From Nocardia vinacea NBRC 16497 (GTDB lineage: Bacteria; Actinomycetota; Actinomycetes; Mycobacteriales; Mycobacteriaceae), in NCBI RefSeq assembly GCF_000308835.1, contig NZ_BAGN01000192.1:1-50288 (forward strand): DNA of 50,288 bases. Direction: 5' to 3'. The notes under the pieces were generated by a model, which was not told where the DNA came from, did no database searches, and saw only the letters and a list, made by a program, of their open reading frames with translations. The translations under genes and the position numbers were made by a program. Below are positions 24,030 through 32,109 of this stretch, in pieces. Each line of letters begins with the position of its first letter. Within the stretch, counting starts at the first letter, position 1.

Positions 24030-24875
24030 TCAGCGGCGGAAGAGGTTGTTCAGGTCGTTCTGCGTGAGTTGCTCGGCGGCGTAGGTGAAAGTGCCGCGGT
24101 CGGCCAATTCGTGTGCGGTATCGAGTAATTGGCGGTACATGGCGCGGAAGATGCTGCCGCCGACCGTGACTCGGCGTACGCCGAGCTCGCGCAGGTCGTC
24201 GAGGGACAAGGCGTTACCGGTCAAGCCCATGACCACGTTGAGCGGGCCGTCGAGTTCGCGCACCAGTGTGCCGATGGTTGTGGCATCGCCGGCACCCGGA
24301 ACGAACGCACAGTCCGCGCCCGCCGCCAGGTAGGCGTTCGCCCGTCGGATGCATTCGTCGAGCGAGATATCGACCAGGAGTCCGTCGGTGCGGCCGACCA
24401 GAACGAATGGCTCGCCGCCTGCATCGATGGCAGCGCGGGCCGCGCGGATGCGGTCCGCGCACAACTCCAGGTCGTAGAGCGGTCGGGTGCTGTCGCCGGT
24501 GAAGTCCTCGATATTGCCGCCCGCCGCACCGGCATCGAGCGCCGACGAGATCGTGGTCGCCACCGTCTCGGGTTTCTCGCCGTATCCTTCTTCGAGATCG
24601 GCGCTGACCGGCACTCCTACCGCGTCAACGATCTCACGAACCCGACCCAGCATCGTCTCGCGATCGACCCGCCCATCCTCGTGCTCAGCGAAGAAGTCAT
24701 GATCCGGACGACCGAGGGAGAACGCGACACCGGCGCTGGTGGTGGCCACGGCGGGAAATCCGACCGATTCCAGAATCCGGGCACTGCCCGCATCCCACGC
24801 ATTCGGGAGCAGGAAGCAACCTTCCCGGTGCAGTTCGACGAACCGTTGCGCGCGTTGCCGCCGATCGCTGATCAC
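24030..24875 (-). CDS. Isocitrate lyase / phosphoenolpyruvate mutase family protein
   Basis: The protein is 281 residues from GTG 24875, preceded by the strong site GGGAGGAAG. Its motifs are LLPNAWDAGSARILESVGFP, ATTSAGVAFSLGRPD, VPVSADLEEGYG, GNIEDFTGD and VLVGRTDGLL. These form the TIM-barrel core of the ICL/PEPM superfamily, with metal-binding acidic residues. The isocitrate-lyase KKCGH signature is absent, so it is a carboxyvinyl-carboxyphosphonate-mutase or oxaloacetate-hydrolase-like member. Members cleave or rearrange 2-oxo or hydroxy acids; the substrate is not determinable. It stands alone. Confidence 0.88.
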   Translation of the reverse strand: MISDRRQRAQRFVELHREGCFLLPNAWDAGSARILESVGFPAVATTSAGVAFSLGRPDHDFFAEHEDGRVDRETMLGRVREIVDAVGVPVSADLEEGYGEKPETVATTISSALDAGAAGGNIEDFTGDSTRPLYDLELCADRIRAARAAIDAGGEPFVLVGRTDGLLVDISLDECIRRANAYLAAGADCAFVPGAGDATTIGTLVRELDGPLNVVMGLTGNALSLDDLRELGVRRVTVGGSIFRAMYRQLLDTAHELADRGTFTYAAEQLTQNDLNNLFRR

Positions 24876-25174
24876 GTCGTCTTCCTCCCTACTCGTGTAC
24901 GGGTTCCCGGGTCGTTCATCCAAACGCGAAGGACATTGTAGGAACCGGACTTGTCAGCCCTCCCCTCCTGCTCTATCACACACTGCAGAAGGGGTTGCCA
25001 ACTGTTGTCGATTCTGTCGTCGAATGCCGTCGTGCATGGTGTGTCGGTGCGGTTTCACCGCCAGCAGGGTGTCGGTGGCGCGTGTCGTGGGGGAAACGGT
25101 GCCGGTTGGTGTGGGTGGGCGTAGCGTGTGCGGTGTCTGGGTGGGCTTCTGCAATCTGTGGGAGGACGGGGCGG
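24876..25174. other. Non-coding stretch containing the presumed left end of the TnpB element
   Basis: No gene is supported here. From about 25000 the top strand becomes G/T-rich, unlike the flanking genes, which suggests foreign DNA begins before the tnpB start. I found no terminal repeat or duplicated target, so the left boundary is not placed. Confidence 0.4.
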
Positions 25175-26674
25175 GTGGGGAAGTTCGAGCCGCGTGCGGG
25201 TTTTCAGGTGCAGGCCTACCGGTTCGCGTTGGACCCGAACGCCGCCACCGAGCAGCGGTTGAAGTCTCATTGCGGTGCCGCGCGTGCGGCCTTCAACTGG
25301 GCAGTGGCGTGGGTGCGGTCGGTGTGGTGGCAACGCGCGGCCGAGCAGTCCTACGGGGTACCCACCGAAGAGCTCACCGCGTGGCGATCGTTCTCGCTAC
25401 CCGCGCTGCGGAAAGCGTTCAACCAGATCAAACACATCGACCCCCATTTCGCTGGCTGGTGGACCGAGAATTCCAAGGAGGCATACAACACCGGATTGGC
25501 CTTGGCGGCAGCCGCATTCGACAACTACTGCAAGTTCAAGAACGGGCAGCGGCGCGGCAAGCGGATGGGTATGCCACGGTTCAAGTCCAAACACCGCGCG
25601 ACACCGTCGTGCCGGTTCACCACCGGCACCATCCGGGTGGACCCGGACCGCCGCCATGTCACGCTGCCGCGGTTGGGCACGATCCGCACCCACGAGTCCA
25701 CGCGCAAGCTCGAGCGTCGCCTCGCGGCGGGGACCGCGCGGATTCTGTCGGCGACGGTGCGAGTCGAGCGCGGCCGCTGGTACATCGCATTCCAAGTCGA
25801 AGTCCAGCGCACTGCCCTTACCCCAGTGCGGCCGGACACGATCGCTGGAATCGATGTGGGCATAAAGCATTTGGCGGTCCTGGCCGATAACGCCGGGCAG
25901 ATCCGCTACGAACCGAACCCAACCCATCTCGGCAACGCACTCACCCGCCTACGGAAGTTGTCGCGGCGGGTGTCGCGGCGACGCGGCCCCGACCACCGCA
26001 AGGGCGTCAACGGGTCGCGGCGGTGGGAAAAAGCCAACGCCGCCCGCAACAAAGTGCACCATCGGATCGCGAATCAGCGCGCCGATGCGCTGCACAAGTT
26101 CACCACCCGCGTGCGCCGCGAATACGCAACCGTGGTGGTGGAGGATCTCAATGTGGCCGGGATGCTACGCAATCGGCGGCTGGCACGCCATATCGCTGAT
26201 GCCGGGTTCGGCGAGATCCGTCGGCAACTGACCTACAAGGGCGAGTGGGCTGGCGGGACGACGGTCATCGCGGATCGGTGGTTCGCGAGTTCAAAGACGT
26301 GCTCGGGGTGTGGGGTGGCGAAAACCAAGCTGCCGCTGCATGTTCGGGTGTTCACCTGCAACGAGTGCGGCCTGATCCTGGATCGGGACGCGAACGCCGC
26401 ACGCAATCTTGCCACGCTCGCGGCATCATGTTCGGCTGGTACCGGAGTGGCCGGCGACCAGGACACGACAGTGTCGAAGCCTCGTGGAGCCGACCGGAAG
26501 ACCCGCGCTACCCGTACCAGCTGTTCGGCTGGGGCGGGGCGGGCTGGTGGCGCAACCCTGCCGACTGGTGGTGGGAGGAAACGAGAGACCGTCCCCAGGA
26601 CATCATCACGTTCACGTGGTGGTGACACCGGAACGGACCTTCCGGGCGCAAACACCCGGAATGCTGATACCTGA
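25175..26674 (+). CDS. tnpB: TnpB, RNA-guided nuclease / OrfB-type transposase of an IS605/IS1341-like element
   Basis: The protein is 499 residues from GTG 25175, with GGAGG eight bases upstream. It opens with the OrfB helix-turn-helix region (YRFALDPNAATEQRLKSHCG, AFNWAVAWVR). RuvC catalytic residues are all present: D227 in IAGIDVGIKHLAVL, E323 in VVVEDLNVAGM and the DRD of LDRDANAARN (403-405). A zinc-finger pair CSGC (376-379) and CNEC (395-398) lies between the last two. The nuclease should therefore be active. About 80 tail residues after the RuvC motif are low-complexity and may reflect overlap with the guide-RNA scaffold. No TnpA lies nearby, so it is an orphan that would move only in trans. 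Confidence 0.95.
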   Translation: MGKFEPRAGFQVQAYRFALDPNAATEQRLKSHCGAARAAFNWAVAWVRSVWWQRAAEQSYGVPTEELTAWRSFSLPALRKAFNQIKHIDPHFAGWWTENSKEAYNTGLALAAAAFDNYCKFKNGQRRGKRMGMPRFKSKHRATPSCRFTTGTIRVDPDRRHVTLPRLGTIRTHESTRKLERRLAAGTARILSATVRVERGRWYIAFQVEVQRTALTPVRPDTIAGIDVGIKHLAVLADNAGQIRYEPNPTHLGNALTRLRKLSRRVSRRRGPDHRKGVNGSRRWEKANAARNKVHHRIANQRADALHKFTTRVRREYATVVVEDLNVAGMLRNRRLARHIADAGFGEIRRQLTYKGEWAGGTTVIADRWFASSKTCSGCGVAKTKLPLHVRVFTCNECGLILDRDANAARNLATLAASCSAGTGVAGDQDTTVSKPRGADRKTRATRTSCSAGAGRAGGATLPTGGGRKRETVPRTSSRSRGGDTGTDLPGANTRNADT

Positions 26675-26700
26675 CCACAGAATCAGCAACGGAAGGTCAG
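26590..26700 (+). ncRNA. Candidate omega-RNA scaffold / right end of the TnpB element
   Basis: In TnpB elements the guide RNA is encoded over the 3' end of tnpB and the right end. Here TCCGGG-8-CCCGGA (about 26640-26659) and GCTGAT...ATCAGC (about 26662-26687) are two consecutive hairpins spanning the tnpB stop at 26674. The position is right, but the structure and ends were judged by eye and the boundary is not proven. The guide would start just right of the element end. Confidence 0.4.
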
Positions 26701-26703
26701 CTT

Positions 26704-26725
26704 CGGGCGCTATTTTTCGCGCCCG
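26704..26725 (-). terminator. Hairpin downstream of the first Ser/Thr kinase gene
   Basis: CGGGCGC (26704-26710) pairs with GCGCCCG (26719-26725) around TATTTTTC. It lies ten bases after the stop of the minus-strand kinase gene. The A/T-rich sequence is in the loop rather than after the stem, so it is an atypical terminator. It could also belong to the TnpB element's right end. Confidence 0.45.
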
Positions 26726-26734
26726 GTTCGGCTG

Positions 26735-28576
26735 TCAGTTCAGTGGGGCCGAGCGCCACCAGCGCAGGACCTTGTCCTGAGCACCCGCCAAACCGTCGGC
26801 GTACATGAGGAATTGGGCGCGCTTGCTGTCGCCGGTGAACGCGGTGACGATCTTCGGCCCGTCGTTGACGAACTTGTAGTTGGTGTAGGTCTTGCCGCCG
26901 TTGGTGTCGGTCGACTTGGTGGCGTCCGAAGGCAGGTTGCTCAGCGCCTTCTGCACATCGGAGGCGTTCTTGTAGACGTAGATCGTGTAGAACGGGTCGT
27001 CGTTGTCCCCGCCGCCGTAGCAATCCCACTGCGCGGCCCAGGCACCGAAGTCCGGTGTACCCGGCGTGGGCAGGGTCAGGTCGCCGGTCTTGTGGGCATT
27101 GCATTTCGCGCCGTTGTAGCCGACCGAATCGGATTCGCTGGCGGGCACCATGCGCGGGAATTCTTTGCTGATCGCGGCCGCGGTCGCGTCCACCGAGCCG
27201 CCACCGCCGTTGGACGAACTCGACGAGGTCGTCGTGCTGCCGCCACCGGAGTTCGACGAACCACCGTTCGATACCACGCCGATAATCGCGAGCACGATCA
27301 CCAACAGGATCACCAGACCGACGCACAGTGCGACGATCAGCCCGACATTCGATTTGCGCTGCGGCGGGGCGGGCGGGCGCGGCCCGCTCATCGGCGGCCG
27401 AGGCGCGAATCCGAGCGGCTGCTGGTTGTAGGGATTGCTCGGATGCGGTTGCTGTTGGGTCGGCGCGGTCTGCACCGGCTGCGGATGCGGGGTGCCCTGC
27501 GAAGCGGGATTGATGGTCGTCGGCGCCGGCGGCTGCACGGTGTGCGGTGCGCTCGTCTGCGGGTACGGGCCGCTGGTCTGCGGATACGGTCCGGCGGTCG
27601 GCGGGTACGGCCCGTTGGTCACCGGATGCGGCGTACCGGTCACGGGCATCGGCTGCCCGGTGACCGGCCGTGGCGCACCCGTCACCGGAATCGCCGGTCC
27701 GGTACCCGGGCGCGGGCCGATCACCGGCATCGCCGGGGCGCTCGGATTGGCGAATGCCTGTTTGGCGGCTTGCGCGAACTCCGAGCACGAGGCGAAGCGG
27801 TCGTCGGGCCGCTTGGCCATAGCCTTCGCCAGCACCCCGTCCAGTTGGAAGGGCAGTCCGGGACGGACACTGCTCAATGCCGGGGGCGTGCCCTGCAGAT
27901 GTCCCTGGATCACCGCCGCCGGATTGGTCGCTGCGAACGGACCGGACCCGGTGAACAGCCAGAACAGCGAGCAGGCCAGCGAATACTGGTCCGAGCGGTG
28001 ATCGAGCGATGCGCCGGTCAGCTGCTCGGGTGAGGCGTAGGCCAGAGTCGCGGTGAAGGTGCCGGTCTGGGTGAGATGGCCAGTGTCGTCGCGCAGCCGC
28101 GCGATACCGAAGTCGGTGAGGTAGACCCGCTCACCGCGCCCGCCGCCCGAGCGGGCCAGCAGAATATTCGCGGGCTTCACATCGCGGTGCAGTACGCCCA
28201 TGCCGTGCGCGTAGTCGAGCGCGTCGGCGGTCTCCTTGATGATCTGGACCGCGCGTTCCGGCGGCAGCGACTTGGGATCGACCGATGCGGCATCGATGCC
28301 ATCGATGTACTGCATCGAGATCCACAGCTGTTCGTCGTCGAGGCCGCGGTCGTAGACGGTGACGATATTCGGGTGATCGAGCTGGGCGACCAGATCCGCC
28401 TCCCGCTCGAACCGCGCCCGCACCTCCTTATCGAAGAACATCTCCCGATTCAGCAGCTTCAGCGCCGTCATCCGCGGCAGTCGCGGATGTTTTGCCAGGT
28501 ACACCGAACCCATGCCACCGCGACCCAATTGCCGATCGATGACATAACCGGCGAATACGTCACCGCTGGCCAGCAT
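26735..28576 (-). CDS. Receptor-type Ser/Thr protein kinase with proline-rich linker and extracellular sensor domain
   Basis: The protein has 613 residues. The kinase domain (1-270) has LGRGGMGSVYLAKH, lysine 40, HRDVKPANILL (aspartate 132), DFG at 155-157 and ASPEQL, so it should be active. A linker (about 280-405) holds PVTG- and GPYPQT-type repeats. One membrane helix follows at about 411-435 (VGLIVALCVGLVILLVIVLA). After a Ser/Gly/Thr-rich stalk, the external domain carries two cysteines (AKCNAHK, QWDCYGG) that may form a disulfide. It contains no PASTA repeats. It lies next to a paralogous kinase at 28751. Confidence 0.94.
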   Translation of the reverse strand: MLASGDVFAGYVIDRQLGRGGMGSVYLAKHPRLPRMTALKLLNREMFFDKEVRARFEREADLVAQLDHPNIVTVYDRGLDDEQLWISMQYIDGIDAASVDPKSLPPERAVQIIKETADALDYAHGMGVLHRDVKPANILLARSGGGRGERVYLTDFGIARLRDDTGHLTQTGTFTATLAYASPEQLTGASLDHRSDQYSLACSLFWLFTGSGPFAATNPAAVIQGHLQGTPPALSSVRPGLPFQLDGVLAKAMAKRPDDRFASCSEFAQAAKQAFANPSAPAMPVIGPRPGTGPAIPVTGAPRPVTGQPMPVTGTPHPVTNGPYPPTAGPYPQTSGPYPQTSAPHTVQPPAPTTINPASQGTPHPQPVQTAPTQQQPHPSNPYNQQPLGFAPRPPMSGPRPPAPPQRKSNVGLIVALCVGLVILLVIVLAIIGVVSNGGSSNSGGGSTTTSSSSSNGGGGSVDATAAAISKEFPRMVPASESDSVGYNGAKCNAHKTGDLTLPTPGTPDFGAWAAQWDCYGGGDNDDPFYTIYVYKNASDVQKALSNLPSDATKSTDTNGGKTYTNYKFVNDGPKIVTAFTGDSKRAQFLMYADGLAGAQDKVLRWWRSAPLN

Positions 28577-28750
28577 GTCTGCTCCACTTCCCGCCGCCCA
28601 CCGGGACCCACCGATGAACGGGCGTACAGCATAAGAATGCGCGATCAGGACCTCCTGACCACGGAAAACATCGAAACCTTAGCAGGATTCGCTTAAGCCC
28701 TGGTTATCGTCGACTTATAGGTATCGCATGCGACATCGGATCGTTTCCGG

Positions 28751-29926
28751 CTATGGCGGAGGGCGCGGCGCTGATCCGGGCGGCGTTCTGCCGGGGCGGC
28801 GTGGGATATCGGGCAGGGCGATGGTGCCGGGACGCGGCGAACGGCGTGGCGGCAGCGGCAGGCGCGGCTGAGACGTGCGCGGAGACTCGGGGGCGCTGCG
28901 GTTGGTCGGCTCGGACGGCCGGGCGGTTCTGCTGCTGCCGACCCGCTCGGAAGTGTTGGGGGGCACCGCGTTTCCAGACGGCACCGGGTTCCGGGCCGGA
29001 CCGGCATCGCGAGGAGGTTCGGTGTCTGGACGCGATTCGGGCCCCACGCCCATCGGCGGGCGATACGGACCGTTCGCTCGAGGCGGGTGCGGTGCGGACG
29101 ACACCAGCGCCCGCCGAGCCGCCACGGCGAATTCGGTACAGCTGCCGAACCGGTCCGCGGGCCGTTTGGCCATGGCCCGCGCCAGCACCGCGTCCAGGGC
29201 GGGCGGCACGTCGGGGCGATACCGGCGCAGCGACGGTATCGCCCCATAGAGATGACCGTTGATGACAGCCATGGGATTCGCGCCTTGGAACGGCCCGACA
29301 CCGGTCAGCATCCAAAACAGCGAGCAGGCAAGTGAATACTGGTCGGCCAGGTAATCCGGCGTACCGGTCAGTTGTTCCGGCGCGGCGTATGCCAGCGTGG
29401 CGGTAATGGTTCCGGACGAACTCAGCGTGGACTCGCCATCGCGCATGCCCGCGATGCCGAAGTCGGTGAGCAGCACCCGTTCCGGCTGTCCGATCGGCGC
29501 CTTGGCCAGCAGGATATTGGCCGGTTTCACATCGCGGTGCAGCACACCGTTGCCATGTGCGAAATCCAGGGCGGCCGCGGTATCGGCGACGATCTGCACC
29601 GCGCGACCCGGCGCGAGCACATTGACATCCGCGCAGGACGCATCCGCGCCCGGCACGAATTGCATCGAGATCCACAGCTGCTGCTCCTCGGCGCCGCGGT
29701 CGTAGACGGTGACGATATTCGGATGGTCGAGCTGGGCGACCAGATCGGCCTCCCGCTCGAAGCGGCGCCGGATCTCGGCATCGGTATACAGCTCGCGCTT
29801 CAACAATTTCAGCGCGGTCAGGCGCGGCAGGCGTGGATGCTGGGCCAGGTAGACGGTGCCCATACCGCCCTGGCCGAGCACACGTTTGATCGTGTATCCA
29901 GCGAAAACATCGCCAGTTCGCAGCAC
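28751..29926 (-). CDS. Ser/Thr protein kinase without membrane helix, paralogue of the neighbouring kinase
   Basis: The kinase domain of this 391-residue protein aligns without gaps to the neighbour for its first 160 residues (LGQGGMGTVYLAQHPRLPRL, lysine 40, HRDVKPANILL, DFG at 155-157). All catalytic residues are present. After residue 270 comes only a basic, proline-rich tail (PPRANGPYRPPMG, LPLPPRRSPRPG) that ends without a transmembrane helix or sensor domain. It is either a cytoplasmic kinase or a copy that lost its C-terminal half. It probably arose by tandem duplication and is transcribed before the other kinase. Confidence 0.92.
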   Translation of the reverse strand: MLRTGDVFAGYTIKRVLGQGGMGTVYLAQHPRLPRLTALKLLKRELYTDAEIRRRFEREADLVAQLDHPNIVTVYDRGAEEQQLWISMQFVPGADASCADVNVLAPGRAVQIVADTAAALDFAHGNGVLHRDVKPANILLAKAPIGQPERVLLTDFGIAGMRDGESTLSSSGTITATLAYAAPEQLTGTPDYLADQYSLACSLFWMLTGVGPFQGANPMAVINGHLYGAIPSLRRYRPDVPPALDAVLARAMAKRPADRFGSCTEFAVAARRALVSSAPHPPRANGPYRPPMGVGPESRPDTEPPRDAGPARNPVPSGNAVPPNTSERVGSSRTARPSEPTNRSAPESPRTSQPRLPLPPRRSPRPGTIALPDIPRRPGRTPPGSAPRPPP

Positions 29927-30055
29927 AGTGGATTCACCCCCCGTATCGGGTCGAGCACCTGGATCCTACCGATGTATCTGTTCGCACGGCCCGGACGCAA
30001 CATGTTCGTTGCGGTGCCGAAGACGTTGTCGGTGGCACTCGTTAGGCTCGGCCCC

Positions 30056-30826
30056 ATGCGCATTGGAGCACACGTCCGGCTCGACAGCGATCCGATCGGC
30101 TTCGGTGAGAAACTCGGCGCCGATGTCATCCAGCTGTTCGTCGTCGACCCGCAGAGTTGGGATAAACCGACCCCGCATCCGCGAACGGAGGAGATCCTCG
30201 CCAGCCCGATCGATGTGGTGGTGCACTCGTCCTATCAGATCAATGTGGCCAGCCTGAACAATCGCCTGCGCATGCCGTCGCGCAATGCGGTCGCGCAACA
30301 AGCCAAGGCCGCCGCCGATATCGGCGCGTTCGGTCTGGTCGTGCACGGCGGCCATGTCCGCTCCGACGGCGAACTGGAGACCGGAATCGATAACTGGCGC
30401 AAGCTGTTCGAGCGTCAGCAGGACAAGGGCGGCTTCGCGGTGCCGATCCTGATCGAGAACACCGCGGGCGGCAACCACGCCATGGCCCGGCATTTCGATT
30501 CGATCGCCCGGCTCTGGGACGCGGTCGGCGATTTCGGCGCGGGCTTCTGCCTGGACACCTGCCACGCCTGGGCGGGCGGTGAGGATCTGGTCGGCGTCGT
30601 CGAGCGGATCAAGGCCATCACCGGCCGCATCGATCTGGTGCACCTGAACTCCTCCCGCGACGAATTCAATTCGGGCGCGGACCGTCATGCCAATTTCGCG
30701 GACGGGACCATCGATCCGGAGTTGCTCGCCGAGGTGTGCCGGACGGCGGATGCCCCGGTGGTTCTGGAGACGCCCGGCGAGGGTGTCGCCGAGGATCTGG
30801 CGTACCTCCGCGAGCACGTCGGCTGA
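30056..30826 (+). CDS. nfo: Deoxyribonuclease IV (apurinic/apyrimidinic endonuclease, Nfo family)
   Basis: The protein is 256 residues from ATG 30056. It has the endonuclease IV TIM-barrel signatures with zinc ligands: VVHSSYQINVAS, LVVHGGHV, ILIENTAGG, FCLDTCHAWAGG and DLVHLNSSRDEFNSGADRH followed by VVLETPGE. It cuts the backbone at abasic sites in base-excision repair. It is divergent from the kinase at 29926 and stands alone. The family assignment is clear. Confidence 0.94.
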   Translation: MRIGAHVRLDSDPIGFGEKLGADVIQLFVVDPQSWDKPTPHPRTEEILASPIDVVVHSSYQINVASLNNRLRMPSRNAVAQQAKAAADIGAFGLVVHGGHVRSDGELETGIDNWRKLFERQQDKGGFAVPILIENTAGGNHAMARHFDSIARLWDAVGDFGAGFCLDTCHAWAGGEDLVGVVERIKAITGRIDLVHLNSSRDEFNSGADRHANFADGTIDPELLAEVCRTADAPVVLETPGEGVAEDLAYLREHVG

Positions 30827-30918
30827 TCCTGCGCCTGTCCGTCCAGACGAGGGACGGAGGGAACGACTACGGCGCGTCGGCCTGAGCGCGCTGCGCGGCC
30901 CCGCCTCACGCTGACGTT

Positions 30919-31014
30919 GTGATCACGACGACGAAAATCCTGGTCGGCATGGGTGTTTCGGTGATGTGCTCCAGGAGCATCAACCGATTCAACCCAGCGA
31001 AGGTGATCTCATGA
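30919..31014 (+). CDS. Possible small upstream ORF overlapping the alkylsulfatase-like gene
   Basis: A 31-codon frame from GTG 30919 (or 21 codons from ATG 30949) ends at a TGA that overlaps the next gene's start as ATGA. The longest tract includes VSVMCSRSINRF with one cysteine. Actinobacterial sulfur genes are sometimes preceded by cysteine-containing leader peptides, and the downstream gene is a sulfate-ester dioxygenase, so a leader role is possible. No good Shine-Dalgarno is seen and only one Cys codon is present. Confidence 0.25.
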   Translation: MITTTKILVGMGVSVMCSRSINRFNPAKVIS

Positions 31015-31940
31015 CGGTCGACTACGCCCAGACAACCGCCACCGTGACCAAAATCGGCGCTCGCATCGGCGCCCAGGTCGACAATGTCCGGCTCGGCGGC
31101 GATGTGGACGCGGCAACCGTCGCGGTGATCCGGCGCGCACTGCTCGAGCACAAGGTCATCTTCTTCCGCGGTCAGGACCATTTGACCGAGGACGGGCAGT
31201 ACGAGTTCGCGCAACTGCTCGGCACCCCGACCACCCCGCATCCAACGGTCACCTCGCACGGCGTCAAGAGCCTGGCCATCGACTCGGAGTACGGCCGCGC
31301 CAATAGCTGGCACACCGACGTCACCTTCGTCGACCGGATCCCGAAGGCCTCCATCCTGCGCGCGGTCACCCTGCCGACCTACGGCGGCTCCACCACCTGG
31401 GCCTCCACCGTCGCCGCCTACGATTCGCTGCCGGAGCCGCTCAAGCGCCTGGCCGAGAGCCTGCGGGCCGTGCACACCAACCTCTACGACTACGCCGCCA
31501 CCGACGTCGACCGGAGCAACCCGAATACCGACGCCTACCGCGCCGAGTTCCAGTCCGACTACTACGAGACCGAGCATCCGGTGGTGCGGGTGCACCCGGA
31601 GACCGGTGAGCGCGCACTGCTGGTCGGGCACTTCGTCAAGCGCTTCGTCGGAGTCTCCACCAGTGAGTCCCAGGCCTTGTTCCGCCTCTTCCAGGACCGG
31701 GTGACCCGGCTGGAGAACACCACCCGCTGGAACTGGCAGCCCGGTGACGTCGCTATTTGGGATAACCGCGCCACCCAGCACTACGCCGTCGACGACTACG
31801 ACAACCAGCCGCGCAAGCTGACCCGGATCACCCTCGCCGGCGATATCCCGGTCGGTGTGGACGGGGTCAAGAGCACCTCGCATCACGGCAATGCCGAGCA
31901 CTACTCGATCATCGAGGAAGTTTCCCCACTGGAGTCGTGA
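31011..31940 (+). CDS. TauD/TfdA-family Fe(II)/2-oxoglutarate dioxygenase, Rv3406-like alkylsulfatase
   Basis: The 309-residue enzyme carries the facial triad H101-x-D103 (NSWHTDVTF) and H257 in DNRATQHYAVDDYD, with 2-oxoglutarate-binding arginine(s) in QPRKLTRIT. LGARIG-type start, LLEHKVIFFRGQ, RAVTLPTYGGSTTWA and ENTTRWNWQPGDVAIWDN match Rv3406, which cleaves alkyl sulfate esters oxidatively to sulfite and aldehyde. Its role is likely sulfur scavenging. It is followed by a hairpin and then the CoA-transferase gene. Confidence 0.9.
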   Translation: MTVDYAQTTATVTKIGARIGAQVDNVRLGGDVDAATVAVIRRALLEHKVIFFRGQDHLTEDGQYEFAQLLGTPTTPHPTVTSHGVKSLAIDSEYGRANSWHTDVTFVDRIPKASILRAVTLPTYGGSTTWASTVAAYDSLPEPLKRLAESLRAVHTNLYDYAATDVDRSNPNTDAYRAEFQSDYYETEHPVVRVHPETGERALLVGHFVKRFVGVSTSESQALFRLFQDRVTRLENTTRWNWQPGDVAIWDNRATQHYAVDDYDNQPRKLTRITLAGDIPVGVDGVKSTSHHGNAEHYSIIEEVSPLES

Positions 31941-31948
31941 CGGCGACC

Positions 31949-32000
31949 GCACGGCTGCCGCAGTAGCTCCGATTGTGCTGCGGCAGTTGAGGGGCCGTGC
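31949..32000 (+). terminator. Stem-loop after the dioxygenase gene
   Basis: CTGCCGCAG (31955-31963) pairs with CTGCGGCAG (31978-31986). The outer GCACGG (31949-31954) can pair with CCGTGC (31995-32000) across a one-sided bulge. There is no U-tract. It begins eight bases after the stop and may slow or end transcription. Confidence 0.5.
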
Positions 32001-32109
32001 GATCGCTTTACCGGACTTCGTGCTGGTACGAGGTCGGGCCGCTGCCGGGCCGATCCTTTCGAGCGACCTGCAAGCAGTCGCTAGCGGCGCCATAGTACAG
32101 ACTGATGCC

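Noticed and set aside
23840..24067. Small plus-strand ORF between CYP51 and the PEP-mutase-family gene
   Set aside because: It runs through the CYP51 operator and the hairpin terminator and encodes no recognisable protein.
27500..27680. Repetitive DNA in the first kinase gene considered as a repeat array
   Set aside because: The periodicity is coding: it encodes PVTG- and GPYPQT-type repeats in the kinase linker. The units are not constant and have no spacers, so it is neither a CRISPR array nor an independent repeat.
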